NCBI RefSeq assembly: GCF_018403225.1
Contig: NZ_BOSG01000004.1
Span: forward strand, 186,001 to 250,000
From: Paenibacillus sp. J23TS9
GTDB lineage: Bacteria > Bacillota > Bacilli > Paenibacillales > Paenibacillaceae
Direction: 5' to 3'
DNA length: 64,000 nt
Under the pieces are notes generated by a model. The model was not told where the DNA came from. It made no database searches and worked only from the letters and a program-made list of their open reading frames with translations. The position numbers and the translations under genes were made by a program. This document shows, piece after piece, positions 1 through 6,204 of this stretch (positions are counted from its first letter, which is position 1; each line of letters opens with the position of its first letter).

Positions 1-425
1 TTTAGTAAAACAGTACGATAATTTATCATAACCTTTGGACTCATAAAATTCATGCGCATTTGTTCGTTGAAATCCACAATTTAATATAAGGTAAGAGAGT
101 TCTTTCTCTGATGCATAACTTTCTGCATGGTTAAGAAGTCTAGCTCCAATCCCTTTTTGTTGAAAACCTTTTTGTACAACAAGACCATTAATTTTCAAGT
201 ATCCTACTTCGTATTCCAATGCCATTGTTTGTACCATCGTAATACAACCTACTACCTTGTTTTCAAACAATGCAACGAATGTTTTGTAATTTTCATCTTT
301 ATTCAATCTTCAAACCGTTCATATATATTTTCAGCAGTGACAGTATGACTACCTAGGTCATTATTCCATAACAATACTACGTCAGGATAATCAGTTTCTT
401 GAATTTCACGAATTTCAATATCCAT
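1..425 (-). CDS. GNAT family N-acetyltransferase (partial, runs off the left edge)
   Basis: The frame opens at an ATG preceded by GGAGG seven bases upstream (start MDIEIREIQETDYPDVVLLW) and stays open to base 1, giving about 141 codons of an acetyltransferase. The acetyl-CoA loop is visible as FQQKGIGARLLNHAE, the Q/RxxGxG/A motif of GNAT motif A, and the late GYDKLSY segment is typical of the fold's C-terminal strand. It probably acetylates a small-molecule amine; the substrate cannot be told. It is the last gene visible in the AT-rich same-strand cassette block and lies downstream of a degenerate repeat. The C-terminus is outside the window. Confidence 0.8.
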
Positions 426-548
426 ATGCCACCTCCGATAATATGAATAATCCTTACTTCGTCAGAAATCCAACGAACTTTTAATGAAACCTACCATTAA
501 ACTACACATTAGTTAAAACAAGTAGAATTAAATGCTTTTGTTTTTTCT

Positions 549-689
549 GTTCATTGTGCTGAGCTTAAGGAAGCAATGCAACCGGGTCCGACGAACTTAG
601 CCACGCAGGGTTACCTGCTTGGAGTTACTTCTTCAAAATGCCTCGAACTGACCAAGGGGAAAACGCCCAGCAGTGTCGATTCTGGTGGT
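549..689 (-). repeat. Degenerate attC-like cassette repeat (copy 1)
   Basis: Gap element between two GNAT genes. Bases 578-659 align by eye to bases 2252-2333 with 63 of 82 identities, including the blocks GGGTCCGA, CTTAGCC, CGCAGGGTT and GACCAAGG. The boundary core TATAACGTTCCCGTATTCAC seen in other copies is decayed here. It is read as a member of the repeat family that separates the small genes of the block. Confidence 0.55.
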
Positions 690-699
690 TTCTTCAATT

Positions 700-1233
700 T
701 CATTTCACTTGCTTTGCCATTAATATATCTGGTTTACCAATCCCGTTTGCATCTGGGATAATTCCAATAATGATGAATCCCAATTTCAGATAAAAATTAA
801 TTGGATGAGCTTCACTATAGAAATTCTCGATAAACGAAGGAAGCTCACTGTATAGGTTTTGGTTAGAAACATTAGTTTGATTGTTTTCATCATCCGAACC
901 AAGTAATATTGTTACTCCACCACGTTGTGCAACTTGCTTCTCAAAATCATTAACAAGCATTTTCCCAAAACCATTTCTTCTATATGCTTTATTAATTACT
1001 AGAGGATGTATTTCCCAAACATTTCCGTTGTACTGGCTTTGACCACCAATCCATCCAATGACAACACCCTTATCATTCATTAATACACGACTTATTCTAT
1101 TTTCTTGTAGTGATTCAATAACTTCATTAATTGCCAATTCCAATGTGCCCCAAGCTTCAAAACTTTCATGTAATAGAGTTGCTGTTTGATTAATTTTATT
1201 TTTATCATCTTTCAAAAGATCAATAATTTTCAT
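700..1233 (-). CDS. GNAT acetyltransferase, aminoglycoside 6'-N-acetyltransferase-like
   Basis: A 177-residue acetyltransferase. Around residues 70-95 it has VWEIHPLVINKAYRRNGFGK, where RRNGFG is the acetyl-CoA-binding loop; a GSDDENNQTN stretch follows near residue 115, and the end reads DANGIGKPDILMAK. The combination of WE(L/I)HPLV, GSDDE..T and GKPDI.MAK is characteristic, from family knowledge, of AAC(6')-I type aminoglycoside acetyltransferases and close relatives. A purine-rich AAGGGGAG precedes the ATG. It sits in the AT-rich cassette block between two repeat copies, which is where integron systems commonly carry such genes. Aminoglycoside activity is inferred from motifs only; a housekeeping amine substrate is possible. 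Confidence 0.72.
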   Translation of the reverse strand: MKIIDLLKDDKNKINQTATLLHESFEAWGTLELAINEVIESLQENRISRVLMNDKGVVIGWIGGQSQYNGNVWEIHPLVINKAYRRNGFGKMLVNDFEKQVAQRGGVTILLGSDDENNQTNVSNQNLYSELPSFIENFYSEAHPINFYLKLGFIIIGIIPDANGIGKPDILMAKQVK

Positions 1234-1279
1234 ATGTACTACTCTCCCCTTATTATGTTAATAAACTGCACCAGTTTCA

Positions 1280-1425
1280 TATATCGTTATTGTATTTCAC
1301 GACGTCTCACCGACTTAATGCTGCCAGGAGCCGGCTCGGTGCGGTTAGGTTCACAGAGTTGTCCGTCTGGATCAGCTTCCTCGAAAATGCTCGGGCAGAC
1401 ATGAGGGCTGACTGTTTAGACACCT
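1280..1425 (-). repeat. attC-like cassette repeat (copy 2)
   Basis: Starts on the plus strand with a diverged core (ATATCGTTATTGTATTTCAC) followed by a long imperfectly self-complementary body. The segment GTCCGTCTG ... CGGGCAGAC (around 1360-1402) can pair, as it can in copy 3. It fills most of the gap between the ferritin-like gene and the GNAT gene. No promoter or terminator is recognisable in it. Confidence 0.6.
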
Positions 1426-1457
1426 GGATATGGTGTTTTATTTTACGTAAATCTATA

Positions 1458-2171
1458 CTATGAATTAGCTATAAGCTCCTTCGTTAAGTTAAACTCATAA
1501 CGACATTCATAATAATAACTTTTGAGTTTATAGCCCCCTGCTTTAAATACAGGCTTATGTTGATACCACACTATGATTAACGTTCCTTCAAATAGGCATC
1601 TACGAAGGATATATACTATTCTGTTAAAGAAAGCACTTCTATTTTGAGAAAGTTTATGAAGTGTTTCAGATTGAAACTGAACATGTTTCCCCTCGTCGCA
1701 CAAAATCTGATCGCATAAATCTATTAATACTTTTGACTTTGTAGATTTTTGCAAGGCTTTATAGTATATCTTCGCGATGATTTCAGCAGTTACTAGAACT
1801 ATAATTGATTGTTCTAAACTCGCATTTCGACGAAATCTTCTAAATATATTATCTACCCAATGTTTACGAAGGGGAGGAATCCCTTGCGCCCTCATAAATC
1901 TACCAAGATCTCTAGCATGCCTCTGTTCTTCTTTTATAAATTCTATAAGTGCTAAATAGTAATCCTCATCTTTTGTCTTTTGTACATATTCTTGTGCGCG
2001 TTTAATTAGATGTTTACCTTCAGAATTCTCTCCTAATTGAAACTGTTGAATCGATTTTATTACTGTTTCTCTTTCTTTTGTTGTTAATTTGTAGTTGTCA
2101 TCCCAATGAATATATTTGAGGTTTTGATTATTACTTGCAAAGTATTGTACCCATTTCGAAGTGTTTTTCAT
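1458..2171 (-). CDS. Ferritin-like domain protein (putative diiron protein)
   Basis: A 237-residue, mostly helical protein opening after AGGAGAAAACA-ATG. Two ExxH-type motifs mark a four-helix diiron site: EEQRH at residues 81-85 and DEGKH at 159-163, with a further acidic residue in TAEIIAKIYY near 130. That spacing matches ferritin-like/rubrerythrin-type folds, so it may bind iron and use oxygen or peroxide. No signal peptide is seen. It is a lone gene between two repeat copies, as expected for a cassette. The exact reaction is unknown. Confidence 0.65.
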   Translation of the reverse strand: MKNTSKWVQYFASNNQNLKYIHWDDNYKLTTKERETVIKSIQQFQLGENSEGKHLIKRAQEYVQKTKDEDYYLALIEFIKEEQRHARDLGRFMRAQGIPPLRKHWVDNIFRRFRRNASLEQSIIVLVTAEIIAKIYYKALQKSTKSKVLIDLCDQILCDEGKHVQFQSETLHKLSQNRSAFFNRIVYILRRCLFEGTLIIVWYQHKPVFKAGGYKLKSYYYECRYEFNLTKELIANS

Positions 2172-2202
2172 TGTTTTCTCCTAAAATGTATTAGGTTTAT
2201 GT

Positions 2203-2367
2203 CATATAACGTATCCGTATTTCTGAACCCGAGAGACTTAAAGAAGTGTATGCGACTGGGTCCGATGGACTTAGCCTCGCAGGGTTGTCTGCCTGAATCC
2301 ACTTCATCGAAAGCCCTCGGACAGACCAAGGAGCGTCAACGGCGCAGCTGGAATACTGTGTTAACTG
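2203..2367 (-). repeat. attC-like cassette repeat (copy 3)
   Basis: Begins on the plus strand with ATATAACGTATCCGTATTTC. The far end carries GGAATACTGTGTTAAC (2350-2365), which can pair imperfectly with that core, so the element closes as one long hairpin. The body includes GTCTGCC ... GGACAGAC. The 82-base segment 2252-2333 is shared with copy 1. It separates the small membrane protein gene from the ferritin-like gene, and the core ends about 30 bases before the ferritin-like start codon. Confidence 0.65.
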
Positions 2368-2466
2368 AAGTCAACGACCTCTTCGAAGTACCCCAGAAAG
2401 TGTCTTTCAACTTAGTTCTCTGAATTGCCTTCAAAACATCGTTCTTCAATCTGTATCCTCCAAAGT

Positions 2467-2946
2467 TTACTCAACTTTTTTTATCGCTTTTAAATGCTGA
2501 ATATGTACTCCGATATGTCCTATACCAAGTATGATACCAAATGCAATCAGCCAAATAACTTCCCCATAAATGCCCAATAATAAAAAAGCCATAACAGGCA
2601 GACTCGCAAGAGGTACAGGAATCCCATAAAAACTACGATATAATTTTCCCTTTGTATGCTCATTAGTAAAATATCTAATCCAACAAATTTCATAAAAAAT
2701 CATTAGTAAAAATGATGATATTAGCCACAAACTCCAAGCTGAAAACGTTGCAATGTTAAAATCATTAAAAATTAACACACTACCTGTACAGCCTACTTGT
2801 CCAACTCGTTCAAACCATATTAATACTTTATTTTCATGAGTTTTTTCACTATCAATTGGTTGACTCTTACTCCAAATGATATTTGGAATAAATAACATCA
2901 ATAAATAAATCAGACCTACATATGAGAAGCCTAAATGTCCTAACAT
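2467..2946 (-). CDS. Small integral membrane protein of unknown function
   Basis: A 159-residue protein with about four hydrophobic segments (for example FSYVGLIYLLMLFIPNIIW near the N-terminus and VIWLIAFGIILGIGHIGVHI near the C-terminus). The start at 2946 is preferred because GAGGAGATATTAT precedes this ATG; an in-frame ATG at 2994 would add 16 residues but has no good ribosome binding site and overlaps the antisense-RNA promoter. The tail GHIGVHIQH is histidine-rich. Similar conserved hypotheticals occur in Firmicutes; no function is known to me. It shares its cassette with the holin-like toxin upstream. Confidence 0.7.
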   Translation of the reverse strand: MLGHLGFSYVGLIYLLMLFIPNIIWSKSQPIDSEKTHENKVLIWFERVGQVGCTGSVLIFNDFNIATFSAWSLWLISSFLLMIFYEICWIRYFTNEHTKGKLYRSFYGIPVPLASLPVMAFLLLGIYGEVIWLIAFGIILGIGHIGVHIQHLKAIKKVE

Positions 2947-3007
2947 ATAATATCTCCTCAACATATTACTAATTTTTATATTGTCACTTTTCATTTTATT
3001 TCACGTT

Positions 3008-3036
3008 TTGATACATTTTTTTCTTTGTGTTATTAT
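3008..3036 (+). promoter_or_regulatory. Promoter of putative antitoxin antisense RNA
   Basis: TTGATA (3008-3013), a 17-base spacer and TATTAT (3031-3036) read on the plus strand, against every gene in this block. Transcription would start near 3043 and run towards the 3' end of the toxin gene. Confidence 0.6.
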
Positions 3037-3042
3037 ATACGT

Positions 3043-3160
3043 AATAAAGACCAAGTGCTGCGAACACTTGGCCAGTACAATTGGCTTGGATGGTTTATTT
3101 CCTTCTAAGTCGCATAGGAACAAAACCCACCTCTGGCCTCAACCTTTGGGTGGGTTTTAC
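3043..3160 (+). ncRNA. Putative antisense antitoxin RNA of a type I toxin-antitoxin pair
   Basis: The transcript would run from the promoter at 3008-3036 to the bidirectional terminator at 3122-3158 with no open frame of note. It contains the hairpin CCAAGTG (3051-3057) / CACTTGG (3065-3071). Its 3' part is complementary to the toxin mRNA 3' end, the tail-to-tail arrangement known for TxpA/RatA and BsrG/SR4 in Bacillus. The toxin mRNA could read on to 3040, since the hairpin followed by TCTTTATT on the minus strand looks like a second terminator; that would give over 100 bases of overlap. Confidence 0.5.
3122..3158. terminator. Bidirectional terminator of toxin and antisense RNA
   Basis: Ten-base stem AAAACCCACC (3122-3131) / GGTGGGTTTT (3149-3158) with A- and T-rich flanks on both strands. 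It overlaps the toxin stop codon at 3157-3159. Confidence 0.75.
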
Positions 3161-3252
3161 TTTCTCTTGTTGTTATGATTAATGTATGTTAAAAGAACAA
3201 GAATGAACGTTCCAAAGAAGAACATGATCGTTAATGCATCTTTCATTTCCAT
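3157..3252 (-). CDS. Holin-like toxin peptide (type I toxin, Hol_Tox-like)
   Basis: A 31-codon frame starting at an ATG after AGGAGGTGAAGCC. The peptide is short and charged at the N-terminus (MEMKDALTIM), has one hydrophobic helix (FFFGTFILVLLTYI) and a basic tail (NHNNKRK). This layout is that of the short holin-like/type I toxin peptides of Bacillales, which damage the membrane when overproduced. The promoter at 3309-3337 drives it. CCTTTCGAAGG around the Shine-Dalgarno could fold and hide it, a usual feature of type I toxin mRNAs. An opposing RNA promoter lies just downstream. Such modules inside cassette arrays are thought to stabilise them. Confidence 0.72.
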   Translation of the reverse strand: MEMKDALTIMFFFGTFILVLLTYINHNNKRK

Positions 3253-3308
3253 GGCTTCACCTCCTTTCGAAGGAAAACCACGCCCACCCAAGATTCAACT
3301 GTAGTTAT

Positions 3309-3337
3309 ATTTTACCTTTATTCACATCTGCGTACAA
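3309..3337 (-). promoter_or_regulatory. Toxin promoter
   Basis: On the minus strand TTGTAC (3337-3332), a 17-base spacer and TAAAAT (3314-3309). The inferred start of transcription is near 3302, leaving a leader of about 50 bases before the toxin ATG. It is the only clear sense-strand promoter I see inside the cassette block. Confidence 0.6.
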
Positions 3338-3382
3338 GCGTTCTCAATTTTGTTTTTGTAATATATATCTTGCATCTATTTC

Positions 3383-3467
3383 ATATAACGTTCCCATATT
3401 CACGACGCGAGCCGGAACCTTAAATAGCTCCTATCTTAGGTTGGCTCGTGTGTCGTCTGAGTTATCT
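3383..3467 (-). repeat. attC-like cassette repeat (copy 4, best-preserved hairpin)
   Basis: An 85-base imperfect palindrome. Outer ends ATATAAC (3383-3389) and GTTAT (3461-3465); next arms ACGACGCGAGCC (3402-3413) and GGCTCGTGTGTCGT (3441-3454), which pair with a small bulge; inner arms AACCTTAAATAG (3416-3427) and CTATCTTAGGTT (3431-3442 region) match at 10 of 12 positions around a three-base tip. A short outer box plus long, bulged inner arms is the architecture of integron attC sites. It follows the VOC gene and precedes the toxin/membrane-protein cassette. Confidence 0.7.
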
Positions 3468-3509
3468 CCCATGATTATAAGTAAATGCTTTTTATAAATC
3501 GTCACCTAC

Positions 3510-3962
3510 TTATTTGTTACCGAGTTGTTCCGCCAAACCGATTAGAAGTCCTTCGATTCCTCGAATGTAGCAGAGCCTATACGAGTCCTCATACTGAACC
3601 ACTTCGCCAACGAGCTGCGCACCATACTTAGTGAGTCTGGATACCATTTCGTCAATGTCTTGAACTGTAAACATGACGCGTAGATAACCGAGGGAGTTTA
3701 CAGGAGCAGTCCGGTGATCTGATATAGTAGGTGGGGTCAGAAATTTCGAAAGCTCAAGTCGGCTGTGCCCATCTGGGGTAACCATCATAGCAATCTCTAC
3801 GCACTGAGAACCTAGTCCGGTTACACGGCCAGCCCATTCACCTTCGACAGTAGCTCGACCTTCGAGCTTCAAGCCAATTTCCTCGAAGAAAGAGATTGCG
3901 TCTTCAAGGGATTCTACAACGATGCCGACATTGTCCATTCTTAGTAATTTGTTTTTTATCAT
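3510..3962 (-). CDS. VOC (glyoxalase/bleomycin-resistance fold) family protein
   Basis: A 150-residue single-module protein opening after GAGGAGATAAAACG-ATG. The first half, DNVGIVVESLEDAISFFEEIGL, is the usual first beta-alpha unit, and LGYLRVMFTVQDIDEMVSRL starts the second; the end, YIRGIEGLLIGLAEQL, gives the terminal strand, with E or H metal ligands placed as in lactoylglutathione-lyase-like proteins. VOC proteins are dioxygenases, isomerases or antibiotic-binding proteins; which applies here cannot be told. It is a single gene in the cassette block with its own ribosome binding site but no visible promoter. Confidence 0.8.
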   Translation of the reverse strand: MIKNKLLRMDNVGIVVESLEDAISFFEEIGLKLEGRATVEGEWAGRVTGLGSQCVEIAMMVTPDGHSRLELSKFLTPPTISDHRTAPVNSLGYLRVMFTVQDIDEMVSRLTKYGAQLVGEVVQYEDSYRLCYIRGIEGLLIGLAEQLGNK

Positions 3963-4167
3963 CGTTTTATCTCCTCGTGTACAAATTTTACTACCTGATC
4001 ATCTTCATTATTTTCCAAAGAATTATTATTAAATCTAAAACAAATGCTTTGTAACAATTGTTGACAACAATAAGAAGTCATAGTATTGGAAAATGTGAAA
4101 TTGGGTTATAGCGTGAAGCTGGAACATATTGTTATCAGATGTCTTCGTCTCGTCTACCTGAAATATA

Positions 4168-4713
4168 TTAGAAATCATCTTTAAATTCATTCATTACCCT
4201 CGTAACAAATTCTGTCTTCCCATCGGTATAAGCTTTGCGATTGTTTGTAAACTTATTGGAAAGTTCTCTCTTCAAATTCGCATACTCTGATACTAAAGAA
4301 GGATGCTTTCTTAATATTTCTCGAAATGTTATATGTCTTTTTAATTCTTCACTTTCTTTATTGCATACGTATAGATGATGTTCGTACTTCTCATTACCAT
4401 CACTACCGTAAGGTACATATGCGTCCGTTCTTGCAAATGCTTCTCTGTTCTTAATTCCCAAATCACCTTCATGTACATATCCAAGTTCCTCAAGCTTTTT
4501 GATTACCCCTGGCAGGTACTCCATAGATTCAATTACTACATCAACATCAATGATTGGCTTGGCTGCAAGACTCGGGACCGATGTACTTCCAACATGTTCA
4601 ATTCGTAATGCTAAACCATTAAGATTATTTGATAAAATTGATTCTATTACATTGAATGCTAGTGGCCATTCTTCATTGTATTCTTCAATAATTACTGGTT
4701 TTTGATTCTTCAT
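4168..4713 (-). CDS. GrpB family protein (UPF0157, nucleotidyltransferase-like)
   Basis: A 181-residue protein carrying the family signature EHVGSTSVPSLAAKPIIDVDVVIE (about residues 38-62), where GSTS and the D-x-D pair resemble the active site of the nucleotidyltransferase fold, and HHLYV and R-rich helices further on. AAGGAG precedes the ATG. GrpB/UPF0157 proteins are common single genes in Bacillales, sometimes fused to CoA kinases, with no settled role. It lies in the cassette array just after a short repeat copy; the gap on its other side (4080-4167) has no convincing copy. Confidence 0.85.
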   Translation of the reverse strand: MKNQKPVIIEEYNEEWPLAFNVIESILSNNLNGLALRIEHVGSTSVPSLAAKPIIDVDVVIESMEYLPGVIKKLEELGYVHEGDLGIKNREAFARTDAYVPYGSDGNEKYEHHLYVCNKESEELKRHITFREILRKHPSLVSEYANLKRELSNKFTNNRKAYTDGKTEFVTRVMNEFKDDF

Positions 4714-4740
4714 TCAAATTCTCCTTGAAATTATTCACAA

Positions 4741-4782
4741 AGATAACGTTCTTGTATTCATGAAGCCGAGAGGCTTAAGGCA
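4741..4782 (-). repeat. Short attC-like cassette repeat (copy 5)
   Basis: Plus-strand core GATAACGTTCTTGTATTCAT followed by AAGCC-gaga-GGCTT, a five-base-pair hairpin, then CTTAAGG as in copies 1 and 3. On the minus strand it ends in AACGTTATCT about 25 bases before the GrpB start. It is much shorter than the other copies and abuts the DUF2199 stop codon, so it may be truncated. Confidence 0.55.
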
Positions 4783-5274
4783 CTAGTACTGACTATGATT
4801 TATTAAATGAGCAATTTCTTTAACTCTCTCCATTGTAATTCCTTCTCTTTGTTCAACCGCAAGTGGATGATTCGTTTGTTCTAATTCTATTAACGGGACA
4901 GCACCAACTTCTTGCGTATGTACCATTGTCTTTAACGATAATGTGGTTAATGGATATATTGAAAGTTCAGTCGAGAGCCATCCAAAATAAGGTTTTTCAT
5001 GCTCCCTTCCTTCAACGTGCAATAATTCATTAGATTTCAAAAAATTCTCTTCACTAAGAGTAACCCAAACACTCCATATAAATTTCTCTTTATTATCAAT
5101 TATTGGTATTTCAATATGTCCTCTAATAAAAAAATGTTGTTCATCAATTACACAAAAATCTCTAATTAATTCTGTTCTTTTCTCCTCTGGTACAGTGTAA
5201 AAATAATAGGGTGCTTCAATTCCGTAACATAAAGGAAGTTCATTGAATTCGTTGTTACAGTGGGGACATTTCAT
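4783..5274 (-). CDS. DUF2199 domain-containing protein
   Basis: A 163-residue soluble protein beginning CPHCNNEFNELPLCYG: a CxxC pair at residues 3-6 followed by the E-x-P segments expected for DUF2199. The middle, FFIRGHIEIPI...FIWSVWVTLSEENF, and the later PYFGWLSTELSIYP are family hallmarks. AAGGAG lies upstream of the ATG. No biochemical role is known for the family; the N-terminal cysteines may bind zinc. It is a single gene between two repeat copies. Confidence 0.78.
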   Translation of the reverse strand: MKCPHCNNEFNELPLCYGIEAPYYFYTVPEEKRTELIRDFCVIDEQHFFIRGHIEIPIIDNKEKFIWSVWVTLSEENFLKSNELLHVEGREHEKPYFGWLSTELSIYPLTTLSLKTMVHTQEVGAVPLIELEQTNHPLAVEQREGITMERVKEIAHLINHSQY

Positions 5275-5306
5275 ATTTTCTGCTCCTTATCATTTTCGCC
5301 GATTTC

Positions 5307-5428
5307 TTATAACGTTCCCGTATTCACTACGCTTGGCGAATGCCAAGTGTGTCCGGTTGCTTCCCGCTTCCGAATTCCCTCTGCCGGACCAAGGGCCTTA
5401 TTGCCCGAAACGTGAATATTGCGATAGC
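5307..5428 (-). repeat. attC-like cassette repeat (copy 6)
   Basis: Plus-strand core TTATAACGTTCCCGTATTCAC (5307-5327), answered at the far end by CGTGAATATTGCGATAG (5411-5427), so the TATTCAC arms pair. Inside are CTTGGC-gaat-GCCAAG (5332-5347) and GTCCGG ... CCGGAC (5351-5389 region). It separates the kinase gene from the DUF2199 gene, and the core lies about 30 bases before the next start codon, as in copies 3 and 5. Confidence 0.65.
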
Positions 5429-5456
5429 TGAAGCACACTCCTTCCTGATTATACCA

Positions 5457-6104
5457 TTAAACTCCTTTCTTCCTTCTAATCAATTCAGATATCTCTAAGA
5501 CGATATCATCAATATTTCTATTTGCATTTATAATTAAATTTGAGTTAGCTTTTACTCTCTTTCCGATATCAATATACATGTCCTTGACTCCCTGATATAG
5601 GTAATCAAATAAAAAATGATCCAGCAAGTTTATTAAAACTTCTGAATCATTTCTTAAATATTGAATTAAATCATGTATCCTTCTACCAAGAGCTATTTCA
5701 GGCTCAATATCCAGGTAAATTACAAAATCAATTAGATGCTTCAATTCCTGTCGTTCTCTTCCAAATGGTTCTTCAACGATTATCAACGGGCTAGGCATTA
5801 TGATCTGTACTTCTCCTTCCGTATGAATTATTCCGTATTCTTCCGCCCAACCATTTCTTTTAACTAATTCAATTGGTTGACCACTTATTAATTTTATTAG
5901 GTGGTTGTAAAGTAATGGAGTCGTAATATCATTGGGATCTCCTCCGTCTCTTAACCACGAGGCTAAATCATTTGGAAAATCCTTTCGTGATGCATAGTCA
6001 TCAAAAAAAAGAGCTGCGCAATTAAATGTCCTTGATAAACGTGACACTACCGTACTTTTACCTGCTCCGGAGTAGCCGCTTACTGCAATAACCATGGTTT
6101 TCAT
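5457..6104 (-). CDS. P-loop kinase of the uridine kinase-like / AAA family
   Basis: A 215-residue nucleotide-binding protein with Walker A SGYSGAGKST (residues 9-18) at the N-terminus, a D-rich strand FFDDY near residue 36 and a Walker B-like strand PLIIVEEPFGRER near residues 105-118, as in uridine kinase-like phosphotransferases. RRIHDLIQYLR resembles a lid segment. The substrate is not evident. AGGAGATGATTATTAA precedes the ATG. It is the first gene of the cassette block; its ribosome binding site is almost joined to the terminator of the neighbouring core gene, leaving no room for a promoter. Confidence 0.75.
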   Translation of the reverse strand: MKTMVIAVSGYSGAGKSTVVSRLSRTFNCAALFFDDYASRKDFPNDLASWLRDGGDPNDITTPLLYNHLIKLISGQPIELVKRNGWAEEYGIIHTEGEVQIIMPSPLIIVEEPFGRERQELKHLIDFVIYLDIEPEIALGRRIHDLIQYLRNDSEVLINLLDHFLFDYLYQGVKDMYIDIGKRVKANSNLIINANRNIDDIVLEISELIRRKKGV

Positions 6105-6130
6105 TTAATAATCATCTCCTAAATAAAAAT

Positions 6131-6165
6131 ATGAGTCAGGACTCCATTGAAGAGTCCTGACTCAT
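6131..6165 (-). terminator. Terminator of the copper amine oxidase-domain gene
   Basis: Fourteen-base perfect stem ATGAGTCAGGACTC (6131-6144) / GAGTCCTGACTCAT (6152-6165) with a seven-base loop, followed on the minus strand by ATTTTTATTT. The cassette block begins directly after it. Confidence 0.88.
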
Positions 6166-6204
6166 TTGCATTCATAATTCTTTCGGAAACATCGCGCTTC
6201 CTAT

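Noticed and set aside
2947..2994. Upstream ATG for the small membrane protein
   Set aside because: It lacks a ribosome binding site while GAGGAG fits the ATG at 2946; not excluded.
4080..4167. Possible seventh attC-like copy between GrpB and VOC genes
   Set aside because: GTTATAGCG and a CTTCGTCTCGTC segment hint at a copy, but neither the core nor clear pairing arms are present. It may be a decayed copy or plain spacer.
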